NCBI RefSeq assembly: GCF_021474425.1
Contig: NZ_JAKEIP010000004.1
Location: forward strand, 52,344-116,343
Source of the DNA: Streptomyces muensis
Lineage (GTDB): Bacteria > Actinomycetota > Actinomycetes > Streptomycetales > Streptomycetaceae
Length of the DNA: 64,000 nucleotides
Direction of reading: 5' to 3'
The translations under genes were made by a program, and so were the position numbers. Positions 18,386 through 27,207 of the stretch are shown here, in pieces. Every line of letters begins with the position of its first letter. Position 1 is the stretch's first letter. The notes beneath the pieces were generated by a model, which worked only from the letters and a program-made list of their open reading frames with translations, searched no databases and was not told where the DNA came from.

Positions 18386-18558
18386 CACGGGGCCGGGCGA
18401 ACACACACGGGCCGTGCGGTGCCGCCGCAAACACCGCGGGACTCCGGCCCCTCGCAGTCCTGGGCGGCGACGCGGAAGAACGGCAAACGTCAAACCCGCG
18501 TCGCCGCCCAGCTCCACGGGAGCCAGGTCGCGATGCGAACACCCGAACGGTCGGCGCG

Positions 18559-19005
18559 TCAGGCCTCGTCGTAGGCCAAGTGCTCCAGCACCGGCAGGGC
18601 CGCGACCAAGGCTGCCAGCTCCGTCGCCTTGAGCCTTGAGATACGCCCGGCGAGCCAGGCGAAGCGCCGCGCCCCGCCCTCCTCGAACCACTTCTCGCCC
18701 TGCTCACTGAGCTGCACACGGGAGATTCGACGGTCGCTCGGGTCAGCCAGCCGCTCGATCAATCCGGATTCCTCAAGGATGATCACGACTTTGCTGATCG
18801 TCGGTGCCGAGTATTTCTCGCGGGCCGCCAGCTCGGTCAACGACAACGGTCCATAGCCCTTGATCGTCTCCAGCATCGAGAACTGAGTGGCCGTGAACGG
18901 CTGGGTCGTCTCGAGCCGGAGCTGGCGCTCCAAAGGACCGATCGCAATCCGGAGTCGGGTCGCCCACTCCAAAATCTGGGGATCAATCTGGGGGTCACTC
19001 GGCAT
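18559..19005 (-). CDS. MarR-family transcriptional regulator
   Basis: A 148-residue winged-helix protein. The MarR pattern is FTATQFSMLETIKGYGPLSLTELAAREKYSAPTISKVVIILEESGLIERLADPSDRRISRVQLSEQG, with the DRR wing. It is divergent from the amidohydrolase operon and a perfect 15-base palindrome lies at 19040-19054 between them, the expected arrangement for self-regulation. MarR proteins of catabolic clusters often respond to aromatic acids or their CoA thioesters. The start could also be a TTG at 19041; neither start has a good ribosome-binding site. Confidence 0.88.
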   Translation of the reverse strand: MPSDPQIDPQILEWATRLRIAIGPLERQLRLETTQPFTATQFSMLETIKGYGPLSLTELAAREKYSAPTISKVVIILEESGLIERLADPSDRRISRVQLSEQGEKWFEEGGARRFAWLAGRISRLKATELAALVAALPVLEHLAYDEA

Positions 19006-19039
19006 GCCGCAACCGTAGCGGCTTGGACACAATGAGGTC

Positions 19040-19054
19040 AAGAAACAGTTTCTT
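19040..19054. promoter_or_regulatory. Perfect palindrome, probable MarR operator
   Basis: AAGAAAC-A-GTTTCTT is an exact inverted repeat with a one-base centre. It lies 35 bases before the MarR start codon and 103 bases before the amidohydrolase start. The same GAAAC/GTTTC theme recurs at 10051-10064 and 30990-31006. Confidence 0.65.
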
Positions 19055-19156
19055 CAGGAGATAGTTGCCAGAAGAAAGGATTGACGTTAGGGTTTACCAG
19101 CGTCCAGCGAATGGATCCGGCGGGTGCGCCGGACAACACGGAGGAGGTGGGAGCCG

Positions 19157-20161
19157 ATGGCGGTCGATCTGAATCGCCAAGACTGGATCGCCACGACACG
19201 CGAGGCGGCGGTCGACCCGAACCGACGCATCGTCGACCCTCACATTCACCTGTGGTCCGAGCGCGAGATGGGGGCCGGCAAGTATCTGTTCGCGGAACTC
19301 CTCGCGGACGCCCGCGCCCGCCACAACGTGACGCATGCCGTGTTCGTGGAACCAGGAAGCGGGTCCCGCGAGGACGGCCCCGAGCATCTCCGGCCCGTCG
19401 GCGTCACCGAGTTCGTCGCCGAGCAGGCCGTCACCTCCCGTGAGGCGGCCACCCGCATCGGCGGAATCGTCGCCTACGCCGACCTCAAGGCCACCGACAG
19501 GCTGGGCGAGGTGCTCGACGCGCACGAGGAGGCCGGACGCGGCTACTTCCGCGGTATCCGGCACGGCATGTCATGGGACGCCGACACCACCCTTCTCGGA
19601 GGGCAGGACCCCGGCCTCATCACCAACGACGACTTCCGCCGGGGCGTCGCGTTTCTGGGCGAGCGCGGCTACAGCTTCGACGCCTGGCTCTACCACCCGC
19701 AGCTTCCCGCACTGGCCTCCCTGGCCGACGCGGCCGCCGGAACCACGATCATCGTCGACCACCTCGGGGTCCCCCTCTACGGAAAGGCCGGCGCCGACCG
19801 CGAGACCACCCGCGGCGAATGGCGCGAGGGAATGAAGGCCCTGGCGGCCCACACCAACGTACTGGTGAAGATCGGCGGCATCGGTATGGAGTTCGTGTAC
19901 GGCCGACGCTGGTCCGTGCGGCCTGCCGCACCCACGTCGGACGAACTCGTCGCCTGGTGGGGCGACGACATCCGTTGGGTGATCGACACGTTCACGCCCC
20001 AGCGGTGCATGTTCGAGTCCAACTACCCGGTCGACCGTCAGGCGGCTGGATACACGGTGCTCTGGAACACCTTCCAGAAGATCGCCGCCGACTACACCGA
20101 GGACGAGCAGGCCGCGCTCTTCGCCGGCACGGCTGAACGCGCGTACCGCATCACCGACTGA
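19157..20161 (+). CDS. Amidohydrolase (Amidohydro_2 / PDC-lactonase-like)
   Basis: A 334-residue TIM-barrel metal-dependent hydrolase. The metal ligands His29 and His31 are in VDPHIHLW, a later HLG motif is in IVDHLGVP, and the C-terminal Asp region is MFESNYPVD. These are features of the 2-pyrone-4,6-dicarboxylate lactonase and decarboxylase branch. The start at 19157 follows GGAGGAGGTGGGAG. It heads a rightward operon of a small protein, an AMP ligase, an ALDH paralogue, an SDR and an MFS gene. Hydrolysis of a lactone or decarboxylation is likely; the substrate is unknown. Confidence 0.85.
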   Translation: MAVDLNRQDWIATTREAAVDPNRRIVDPHIHLWSEREMGAGKYLFAELLADARARHNVTHAVFVEPGSGSREDGPEHLRPVGVTEFVAEQAVTSREAATRIGGIVAYADLKATDRLGEVLDAHEEAGRGYFRGIRHGMSWDADTTLLGGQDPGLITNDDFRRGVAFLGERGYSFDAWLYHPQLPALASLADAAAGTTIIVDHLGVPLYGKAGADRETTRGEWREGMKALAAHTNVLVKIGGIGMEFVYGRRWSVRPAAPTSDELVAWWGDDIRWVIDTFTPQRCMFESNYPVDRQAAGYTVLWNTFQKIAADYTEDEQAALFAGTAERAYRITD

Positions 20162-20271
20162 CCCCGTATCAACGAGTCGCGTCGCGGGCGATGCGGCCGG
20201 CTGGAGGCCACGCACAGGCCCCCGGACGCCACCATCCCTGACCGCAAGCAACGAATTCCGTGGAGACCTCA

Positions 20272-20580
20272 ATGGACCTCAAGGCAGGAACCGGCCTGAA
20301 GAGCACCGTCTGCGCCACCGAGATCATCGTCGTACGCACCCCCTCGTCCGCCGTCGACCTCCGTTGCGGAGGCGCCCCGATGGTCACGGCGGCCGATACG
20401 GCGATCCAGGGCCAGGAGCTGAACCCCGCCCATCGTGACGGGACCCTCCTCGGCAAGCGGTACGCCGACGCGGCATCCGGTCTTGAGGTGCTCTGCACCA
20501 AGGGTGGTGAGGGCTCGCTCTCCGTCGGTGACTCTCCGCTCGTCCGCAAGGACGCGAAACCGCTCCCGTCGTCGGACTGA
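20272..20580 (+). CDS. Small cysteine-containing protein of unknown function
   Basis: A 102-residue protein without recognised domain, signal peptide or membrane segment. It begins MDLKAGTGLKSTVCATEII and contains three cysteines, in STVCATE, DLRCGGAP and EVLCTKGG, spaced about 20 and 40 residues apart. It ends in a basic-then-SSD tail. GGAG lies 7 bases before the ATG. It is encoded 20 bases before the acyl-CoA ligase gene, so the two are very probably cotranscribed. I recall similar small proteins next to AMP ligases in other actinobacteria but cannot verify this here. A metal-binding, accessory or regulatory role for the ligase is possible. Confidence 0.75.
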   Translation: MDLKAGTGLKSTVCATEIIVVRTPSSAVDLRCGGAPMVTAADTAIQGQELNPAHRDGTLLGKRYADAASGLEVLCTKGGEGSLSVGDSPLVRKDAKPLPSSD

Positions 20581-20600
20581 CCAACCCCAGGACCATCACC

Positions 20601-22100
20601 ATGCATCTGTTCACACTTCTCGACATGGCCGCTGCCGGTTTCCCCGACCGTGTCGGGTTCGGCTCGCGCACCGACGGACTGACTTACGCCGACCTGGCCA
20701 CCAAGGCGCGCAAGGCGGCAACGTGGATAGCCGGCCAGAAGGTCGAGCGGGTCGTCCTCATCGATGAGAACTCCCCCGCTGTGCCCGTCCTTCTGTACGG
20801 ATCGGCCCTGGCCGGGCTGCCGTACGCCCCCTTGAACTACCGGCTCGCGACCGACCAGCTCCGAAGCGTGCTCGCCCGCACGGCGCCGGCGGTCGCGGTC
20901 GTCGACGCACCGGTCGTCGACCGGCTCGGCCCGGTGGACGGCATCACCTTCGTCACCCGGGAGGAGTTCCTGCACCAGGTCGATGAGGCGGCTGAGGCGG
21001 CGGACGGTCCCCTCGACCCCGAAGCAGCCGCCATCTGGCTGTTCACCAGCGGAACCACCGGCGAGCCCAAGGCAGCCGTCCTGCGCCACCGCCACCTCGC
21101 GTCCTACGTCATCGGGTCCGTCGAGTTCATGGGGGCCACCGACGACCAGGCCGCTCTGGTGAGCGTTCCGCCCTACCACGTCGCGGGCACCTCCGCCGTG
21201 ACCAGCTCCGTCTACGCGGGCCGCCGAGTCGTCTACCTCCCGGCGTTCGGCCCCGAGACGTGGGTCGACACGGTCCGCGACGAACGCATCAGCCAGGCGA
21301 TGGTCGTCCCGACGATGCTCGGGCGCGTCCTGGACGTCCTTGAGTCGACCGGCGAGAGGCTGCCCCACCTTCGGAACCTGGCCTACGGCGGCGGGCGGAT
21401 GCCGGTGCCCGTCATCGAGCGCGCCCTCAGGATGCTGCCCCACGTCGAGTTCGTGAACGCCTACGGCCTCACCGAGACGAGCTCGACCATCGCCGTCCTG
21501 GGGCACGAGGACCACAAGCTCGCACTGGCCAGCGAGGACCCGGCTGTTCGAGCACGTCTCGGCTCCGTGGGCCGGCCGCTGCCGACCGTCGAGATCGAGA
21601 TCCGCGACCCGGACGGCACTCCGGTCCCGGTCGACACCGCCGGTGAGATCTGGGTGCGTGGGGAACAGGTCGCCGGTGAGTACCTCGGACGGAAGGCCTC
21701 CACGGCTGACGGATGGTTCCCGACCAACGACGGCGGCCGACTCGACCGTGACGGCTTTCTGTTCCTGGAGGGCCGCCTCGACGACATCATCGTTCGCGGC
21801 GCGGAAAACCTCTCGCCGGGCGAAATCGAGGACACGCTCCTGGCGCACCCGTCCGTCGCGGACGCGGGCGCCGTCGGGGTGCCCGACACCGAATGGGGCG
21901 AAGCCGTCGCCGCGGTGGTGGTGCTGAACGCCGGTGCGAGCGCGACCAAGGAAGAGCTCCAGGACTGGGTCCGCGGCCACCTGCGGTCCTCCAAGACTCC
22001 GGAGCACGTCGTCTTCGCGGACTCGCTGCCCTACAACGACATGGGCAAGCTGCTCCGCCGAAAGCTCAAGGAGCAGCTGGTCACCGAAGCGGGCGCCTGA
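20601..22100 (+). CDS. AMP-dependent acyl-CoA synthetase
   Basis: A 499-residue ANL-superfamily ligase. Motifs in order are FTSGTTGEPKAAVLRH (about residue 148), YGLTETSS (about 290), GEIWVRGEQV, GWFPTNDGGRLDRDG with Asp for ATP ribose, GRLDDIIVRGAENL, and a C-terminal GKLLRRKLK lysine. It should convert a pathway acid to its CoA thioester. It is in the operon started by the amidohydrolase and follows the small Cys protein by 20 bases. It is shorter than the ligase at 1117 and from a different subgroup, so it probably handles a different acid. Confidence 0.9.
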   Translation: MHLFTLLDMAAAGFPDRVGFGSRTDGLTYADLATKARKAATWIAGQKVERVVLIDENSPAVPVLLYGSALAGLPYAPLNYRLATDQLRSVLARTAPAVAVVDAPVVDRLGPVDGITFVTREEFLHQVDEAAEAADGPLDPEAAAIWLFTSGTTGEPKAAVLRHRHLASYVIGSVEFMGATDDQAALVSVPPYHVAGTSAVTSSVYAGRRVVYLPAFGPETWVDTVRDERISQAMVVPTMLGRVLDVLESTGERLPHLRNLAYGGGRMPVPVIERALRMLPHVEFVNAYGLTETSSTIAVLGHEDHKLALASEDPAVRARLGSVGRPLPTVEIEIRDPDGTPVPVDTAGEIWVRGEQVAGEYLGRKASTADGWFPTNDGGRLDRDGFLFLEGRLDDIIVRGAENLSPGEIEDTLLAHPSVADAGAVGVPDTEWGEAVAAVVVLNAGASATKEELQDWVRGHLRSSKTPEHVVFADSLPYNDMGKLLRRKLKEQLVTEAGA

Positions 22101-22178
22101 CGGCTCCGGCCCCGGCCCGTTCGGCCCGTCTCGCAGCCGACGAGTTCCGCGACGTCGAACCAGAGAGGACCAGCCCTC

Positions 22179-23663
22179 GTGCCCGGAACGAATGCCCCGG
22201 AGCCCAGGCATCCCGGCGTTTACGTCGACGGAGCCTGGCGCGACGCCTCCAGCCGCGATGCCCACCCCGTGGTCGACCCGTTCACGGAGGAAGCCTGGGC
22301 GGCGACGCCCATGGGGACCGAGGCGGATGTCGACATCGCCGTGCGGTCGGCCGATCGCGCCCTGCGCGGAGCGTGGGCCGACTTCGATCTGCGGGACCGG
22401 ATCGCGGTGGTGCTGCGTATTCAGGAACTCATCCGCAAGCGCCGGAAGGATTTCGCCGAAGCACAGACCAGGTCGATGGGTTGCCTTCATTCCTACGGCC
22501 TCGGGCTCGCCGGGGCCATCGAACTCATCGACATGTATGTCGAGACAGCACGGAACCTCACGTTCGCGTATGTGCGCTCGGATGCCTACGGGACCACGCT
22601 CATCACTCGCCGGCCGATCGGTGTCACGGGCGGCATCACCCCTTGGAGCGCGCCCCTGCGCGAGGTCACGAAGGCGATCCCCGCGCTCCTCAGCGGGTGC
22701 ACGGTCGTCCTCAAGCCGGCGCCCGAGACTCCGTTCGGAGCAGCCATGTTCGCCGAGATCTGTACCGAGGCCGGAGCGCCTCCGGGCGTTGTCAACCTCG
22801 TGCACGGCGGGGGCAGCACGGGGGAGGCCATGGTGCGACACCCCCAGGTGCGCAACATCGCGTTCACCGGCAGCTCGGCGTCCGGTGCCCGCATCGCCGA
22901 AGTGGCGGCGCCACGGATGAAGCGCCTGCGACTCGAACTCGGCGGTAAGTCCGCGGCGATCGTTCTCGAGGACGTCGACATCGACGCGCTGATGCCGCTT
23001 CTGGTGGCCGGTGCCTGGCAGAACGCGGGCCAGGTTCGTACGTCGACCTCGCGGGTCCTGGTGCCGCACAGCATCTATGAGGACGTTGTCGAAGCGTTCG
23101 CGGGCCAGGCCGAACAGCAGGTACTCGGCGACCCGATGGACCCGTCGACGACGATCGGGCCACTCGCCACTCAACGCCGGCGCGACCAGGTGCTCGCCTA
23201 CATCGAGTCGGGCAAGGCAGAGGGGGCACGGCTGGTGACCGGAGGCGGTCGGCCCGACGACCTCACGGTCGGCTACTTCGTGGAGCCGACGGTCTTCGCC
23301 GATGTCGACAACCAGATGACAGTGGCTCGGGAGGAGATCTTCGGACCGGTCACCTGCTTCATCCCTTACGCCACCGAGGACGAGGCCGTCTCGATCGCGA
23401 ATGATTCCGCGTACGGGCTGCACGGCGCCGTCTTCGGGCGGGACGAGGACCGGGCGCTCGCCATCGCACGGCGCTTCGACAGCGGGACGGTCTCCGTGAA
23501 CCGATCGTCCGGGACTCCGGTCTCGCCGTTCGGGGGCGTCAAGCAGTCGGGAATCGGACGTGACCACGGACCGGAAGGCTTCGACAGCTTCCTTGAGTAC
23601 CACAGCTACAACATCGGCCCCGCGCTCGCCGAGAAGGCCCACCGGGAGTTCCCGGCCGGATAG
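22179..23663 (+). CDS. Aldehyde dehydrogenase-like protein with catalytic Cys replaced by Arg
   Basis: A 494-residue ALDH-fold protein, the same length as and collinear with the one at 7011-8495. The general base Glu253 (LRLELGGKS), the Rossmann FTGSSASG and EEIFGP are kept. The nucleophile position 287 reads Arg (codon CGT at 23037-23039, in NAGQVRTS) where the paralogue has Cys (TGT). One T-to-C change explains it. Without the thiol the usual thiohemiacetal chemistry is impossible, so the protein is either inactive, structural, or has another function. The frame is intact and its ribosome-binding region is normal (GAGAGGA), so it appears to be maintained as a protein. Confidence 0.9.
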   Translation: MPGTNAPEPRHPGVYVDGAWRDASSRDAHPVVDPFTEEAWAATPMGTEADVDIAVRSADRALRGAWADFDLRDRIAVVLRIQELIRKRRKDFAEAQTRSMGCLHSYGLGLAGAIELIDMYVETARNLTFAYVRSDAYGTTLITRRPIGVTGGITPWSAPLREVTKAIPALLSGCTVVLKPAPETPFGAAMFAEICTEAGAPPGVVNLVHGGGSTGEAMVRHPQVRNIAFTGSSASGARIAEVAAPRMKRLRLELGGKSAAIVLEDVDIDALMPLLVAGAWQNAGQVRTSTSRVLVPHSIYEDVVEAFAGQAEQQVLGDPMDPSTTIGPLATQRRRDQVLAYIESGKAEGARLVTGGGRPDDLTVGYFVEPTVFADVDNQMTVAREEIFGPVTCFIPYATEDEAVSIANDSAYGLHGAVFGRDEDRALAIARRFDSGTVSVNRSSGTPVSPFGGVKQSGIGRDHGPEGFDSFLEYHSYNIGPALAEKAHREFPAG

Positions 23664-23715
23664 CCGGGACGAAGCAGCACAACGCTACGCGTCGTGATGT
23701 GAAAGGACAGCACAC

Positions 23716-24522
23716 ATGCCCAACCAGCTCGAACGCTTCTCCCTGGAGGGCCGGGCGGCCCTGGTCACCGGAGCCGGCCACGGAATCGGCCGCGCCATCG
23801 CGATCTCCTTCGCCGAAGCCGGTGCTCGCGTCGTCGCGGTCGACCGTGACGAGGAAGCAGCATCGTCCACGCGGGACACGATCGTGGCCGCCGGGGGTGA
23901 GTGCACAGTCGCGCAGGCGGACGTCTCACGTCGGGCCGACGTCGACGCCGCCGCACAGGCCTGCGTCGACGCCTACGGCCGGCTCGACTCCGTCGTCAAC
24001 GCGGCCGGCGTCATCAAGCTCATGTCGCTGGCCGACCTGACCGACGAAACCCTCCAGGAGCTGCTGGGCATCCACCTCCACGGAGCCTTCTACACCACTC
24101 AGGCCGGACTGCGGCTGATGCGGGCCAACGGAACCCGGGGCAGCATCATCCACTTCGTGTCCGGCGCCATCGATCACCCCTCTCCCACGCTCTCTGTGTA
24201 CACCGCCGCCAAGGCGGGCGTCGCCGCCCTCACCAAGGTCGCCGCGATGGAGGCCGGCGGCGACGGCATCCGGGTCAACGCCATCGCACCAGGCGCCATC
24301 AGGACCAACATGGGCAGGCGGCACGGCTACGACGCGGAGGGGAACTTCGACCCTGTCAAGGTCGATCAGTTCTACGCCGACCGGGCGAAGGAATGCCCGC
24401 TGCAGACGGTCGGTGAGCCCGAAGAAGTCGCGCTGATGGCGCTGTACCTCGCCTCCGACGCCGCCCGCTTCGTCACCGGACAGACCCTGCGCATCAACGG
24501 CGGCAGCCAGATGCCGTGGTGA
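23716..24522 (+). CDS. Short-chain dehydrogenase/reductase
   Basis: A 268-residue classical SDR. The cofactor motif is TGAGHGIG at 18-25, with Asp in VAVDRDE suggesting NAD(H). The catalytic set is Ser149, Tyr162 and Lys166 (YTAAK), and the family NNAG motif reads VNAAG. It should interconvert an alcohol and a ketone, for example a 3-hydroxyacyl-CoA. It is in the middle of the rightward operon after the ALDH-like gene, 53 bases away, and before the MFS gene. Confidence 0.9.
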   Translation: MPNQLERFSLEGRAALVTGAGHGIGRAIAISFAEAGARVVAVDRDEEAASSTRDTIVAAGGECTVAQADVSRRADVDAAAQACVDAYGRLDSVVNAAGVIKLMSLADLTDETLQELLGIHLHGAFYTTQAGLRLMRANGTRGSIIHFVSGAIDHPSPTLSVYTAAKAGVAALTKVAAMEAGGDGIRVNAIAPGAIRTNMGRRHGYDAEGNFDPVKVDQFYADRAKECPLQTVGEPEEVALMALYLASDAARFVTGQTLRINGGSQMPW

Positions 24523-24569
24523 GGCGACCGCTGTCCGCCCTACGAACCACAACACGAAGGACGACCAAG

Positions 24570-26054
24570 ATGGACGACCCGGCAGCGAGCACCCCTCCGA
24601 CGGAGGGCTCGGGCCGCACATCAAGCGCGACGGCCCTGCAAGCGCGGCACGCTCGCCTCACGGTGCTCGCGCTGTGCTTCGGCGGTCTGAGCGTCGCGAT
24701 CACCCAGACCCTGGTCATTCCCATTCAGCAGGATCTGCCACGGCTCCTGGGAAGCACGGCGGCCGACACCGGGTGGGTCGTGACCATCACCCTTTTCACG
24801 GGGGCGGTCTCGATGCCTGTCAGCGGGCGCCTCGGCGACATCTACGGGCGGCCGCGGATCGTGATCGCCAACGCCGCCATGCTCGCTCTGGGCTCACTCG
24901 TCTGTGCCCTCTCGTCGTCCCTGCTGCCGATTCTCGTCGGCCGAGGTCTCCAAGGCCTGGCGATGGGGTTCATCCCCGTGGGAATCGCGCTGGTCCGCGA
25001 CGTCACGCCGCCCCGGATGACAGGTACGGCCATCGCCGTGATGAGTTCCACCATGGGCGTAGGCGCGGCGATCGGACTCCCGCTGTCGGCTGTCATCGCC
25101 GAGGCCTTCAGCTGGCACGCGTTGTTCTGGATGTCCACCGCGGTGGCCGGACTGCTGCTGATCGCCCTCCTGGCCTTCCTCCCGCGTGGAACGACCACCG
25201 GCGGTGGATCGGTCGACGTCATCGGCGCCCTGCTGCTCGCCATCGGAGTGGTGTCTCTGCTGCTGGGCATCTCGAAGGGGCACCAGTGGGGCTGGACGAG
25301 CGGGTCGACCCTTGGCTGTGTCACCGGCGGTCTGGTCGTTCTCATCTTGTGGGGCGCCTTCGAGGTCCGACAGCGGGAGCCTCTGGTCGACCTGCGCAGC
25401 ACGGCTCGGCGGCCCGTCCTGTTCACGAATCTCGCGGCCTTCGCGGTGGGATTCGGAATGATGACCCAGTCGATCGTCGTCCCGCAACTGCTTCAATTGC
25501 CGGCGAGCACCGGTCACGGGATGGGTCAGTCGATGCTCGCCACCGGCCTCTGGATGGCTCCGAGCGGCCTCATGATGATGCTCTTCGCTCCGGTGTCGAG
25601 CCGGTTGATGCGGGACGTCGGCGCCAAGCACACTCTCATGATCGGCGCTGTCGTCATCGGGGCCGGGTACCTCATCGCCCTGTTCCTGATGAGCAGTCCC
25701 TGGCAAATGATGCTCGCGACCTGCATCGCCACCGCCGGGGTCGGCATCGGGTACGCGGCGATGCCCACATTGATCATGAACAACGTCGAGGCGGAGGCCG
25801 CCGGTTCGGCGGTCGGCGTCAACGCCCTCGGGCGTTCCATGGGTACGACCTGTGCCGCGGCGACGATGGCCATGGTGCTGGCCAGTTCCACGACCGCCTC
25901 GGGGGTACCGACACGCAGCGGCTACGAGCTGTGCTTCCTCATCGGTGCGACCGCGTCTTTCGCGGCCGCCCTGATCGTGTTGCTCGTCCCACGGGCGGAC
26001 GCCGCGTCGTCGTCGGCGCTGCGGCGGAAGGGGCTCACGCGGGTTGAGCGGTGA
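24570..26054 (+). CDS. MFS transporter of the DHA2 type
   Basis: A 494-residue membrane protein with about 14 hydrophobic segments. Motif A is GRLGDIYGRPRIV and a motif C-like stretch (GVGAAIGLPLSAVIA) follows. The ATG at 24570 follows GAAGGA; the frame extends to 24516 but would overlap the SDR gene. It is the last gene of the operon. DHA2 members usually export drugs or small acids using the proton gradient; in this setting it could export an intermediate or import the substrate. Confidence 0.88.
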   Translation: MDDPAASTPPTEGSGRTSSATALQARHARLTVLALCFGGLSVAITQTLVIPIQQDLPRLLGSTAADTGWVVTITLFTGAVSMPVSGRLGDIYGRPRIVIANAAMLALGSLVCALSSSLLPILVGRGLQGLAMGFIPVGIALVRDVTPPRMTGTAIAVMSSTMGVGAAIGLPLSAVIAEAFSWHALFWMSTAVAGLLLIALLAFLPRGTTTGGGSVDVIGALLLAIGVVSLLLGISKGHQWGWTSGSTLGCVTGGLVVLILWGAFEVRQREPLVDLRSTARRPVLFTNLAAFAVGFGMMTQSIVVPQLLQLPASTGHGMGQSMLATGLWMAPSGLMMMLFAPVSSRLMRDVGAKHTLMIGAVVIGAGYLIALFLMSSPWQMMLATCIATAGVGIGYAAMPTLIMNNVEAEAAGSAVGVNALGRSMGTTCAAATMAMVLASSTTASGVPTRSGYELCFLIGATASFAAALIVLLVPRADAASSSALRRKGLTRVER

Positions 26055-26107
26055 CACGGTTCCTGCTCCCGCCCACGCGCCCCGCCCGGCGGCCCCGACA
26101 GGCTCTC

Positions 26108-27106
26108 TCAGACCGACTGCCGGGGCTCAACGGCGTCGATCAGCCCGCATGCGAGGGCGTCCTGAGCGGTCATCGGTGTGCCGGTCAGGGCGAGTTCCGC
26201 GGTCCGGTGGCGGCCGATACGCCGGGGGATGCTCACGGTGCCGCCCGCACCGGGAATGAGCCCAAGGCTCAGCTCGGGGAGCGCGATCCGGGTGCCGGGG
26301 TCGGCGACGATCCGGCCCGCGAAGGCGGGAATCTCCACTCCGGACCCGTAGCAGGCGCCATGCAGAAAGACCGTCACCCGGTCACGGATCTGGTGCACCG
26401 CACGTCCGACGCTCTGCTGGAGCCGCACGAGGTGTGCTTGGACGGCGTTCTCGAAGGTTCCGAATTCGTCGAGGTCACCGCCTGCGCTGTAGGTCGGACC
26501 GGCACCGCTCAGGTACACCTCGGACACGCTTGTGTCCAGCGCCGCGAGACGGAAGGCGTCGACCAGTGCGTCGCGCATCGCCGCGTTGAGGGCGTTGCGC
26601 ACGTGGGGCCGGTTCAGGCGGATGTCCAGGCGGTGCCCGCTGCGCTCCAGTACGACGGCGGAGCCGGCCTCCGAGGGCCGGGACCGCGGTGGGGTGGTCG
26701 CGCGCCAGCGTGCGAACTCGGGGCCCATGAGCAGTGTCGAATAGGCCAGCGACTCCACGAACAGGCCGTCATCGACAGACCGAGTCGAGGTGCCGCGGAG
26801 CAGTTGGGCCAGGACGGTGGACGCTCCCGGTGCGCGTGCGACGGTGCCGGCCATCGATTCGAGACCCGCGTCGTCCTTGTCGAGGACGGCGTCGCAAGCG
26901 GCGGCATGGGAGTGTTCCCCGGGGGACGCGGCTGTGGTGACGCCGACGACCACCAAAGGTGTCATCGTCTCCGGTCGGCTGGTCAAAGGACCGGAGTCCA
27001 GGTCGACCACGACCAGCGGGGAGTTGTCCCTGACCAGTTCGGACACGCCGGTGGGGTCGGCGAGGAGTTCGGCCAGATGTGTCGTGGAGATAGGCGCCGC
27101 ATACAT
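26108..27106 (-). CDS. Enoyl-CoA hydratase/isomerase family protein with N-terminal extension
   Basis: A 332-residue protein. The C-terminal ~190 residues are a crotonase domain: LDIRLNRPHVRNALNAAMRDAL, the SAGGDLDEFG oxyanion loop, HGACYGSGVEIPAFAGRIVAD, and LPELSLGLIPGAGGTVSIPRRIG with both Gly and Glu positions. The first ~140 residues match nothing I recognise and could be a degenerate crotonase-like or docking part. Typical enzymes are about 260 residues. The ATG at 27106 follows GAAAG; a longer frame to 27214 overlaps the divergent gene. It probably hydrates or isomerises an enoyl-CoA in the pathway. Confidence 0.83.
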   Translation of the reverse strand: MYAAPISTTHLAELLADPTGVSELVRDNSPLVVVDLDSGPLTSRPETMTPLVVVGVTTAASPGEHSHAAACDAVLDKDDAGLESMAGTVARAPGASTVLAQLLRGTSTRSVDDGLFVESLAYSTLLMGPEFARWRATTPPRSRPSEAGSAVVLERSGHRLDIRLNRPHVRNALNAAMRDALVDAFRLAALDTSVSEVYLSGAGPTYSAGGDLDEFGTFENAVQAHLVRLQQSVGRAVHQIRDRVTVFLHGACYGSGVEIPAFAGRIVADPGTRIALPELSLGLIPGAGGTVSIPRRIGRHRTAELALTGTPMTAQDALACGLIDAVEPRQSV

Positions 27107-27207
27107 AATTGTACTTTCTATCGCATACCAGAGCGATCCACTCTGCGACTGTGAACACACGTCGACACCGGCCTCGGGCAGGAGCGCCGGAAGGTCAAAG
27201 GCACAAG

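Noticed and set aside
20169..23642. An open minus-strand frame of 1157 codons
   Set aside because: It is exactly antisense to the ligase and ALDH genes, which have full motifs on the plus strand. Long antisense frames are common in DNA with GC-rich third positions. Its translation is Arg/Asp/Gly-rich with no domain.
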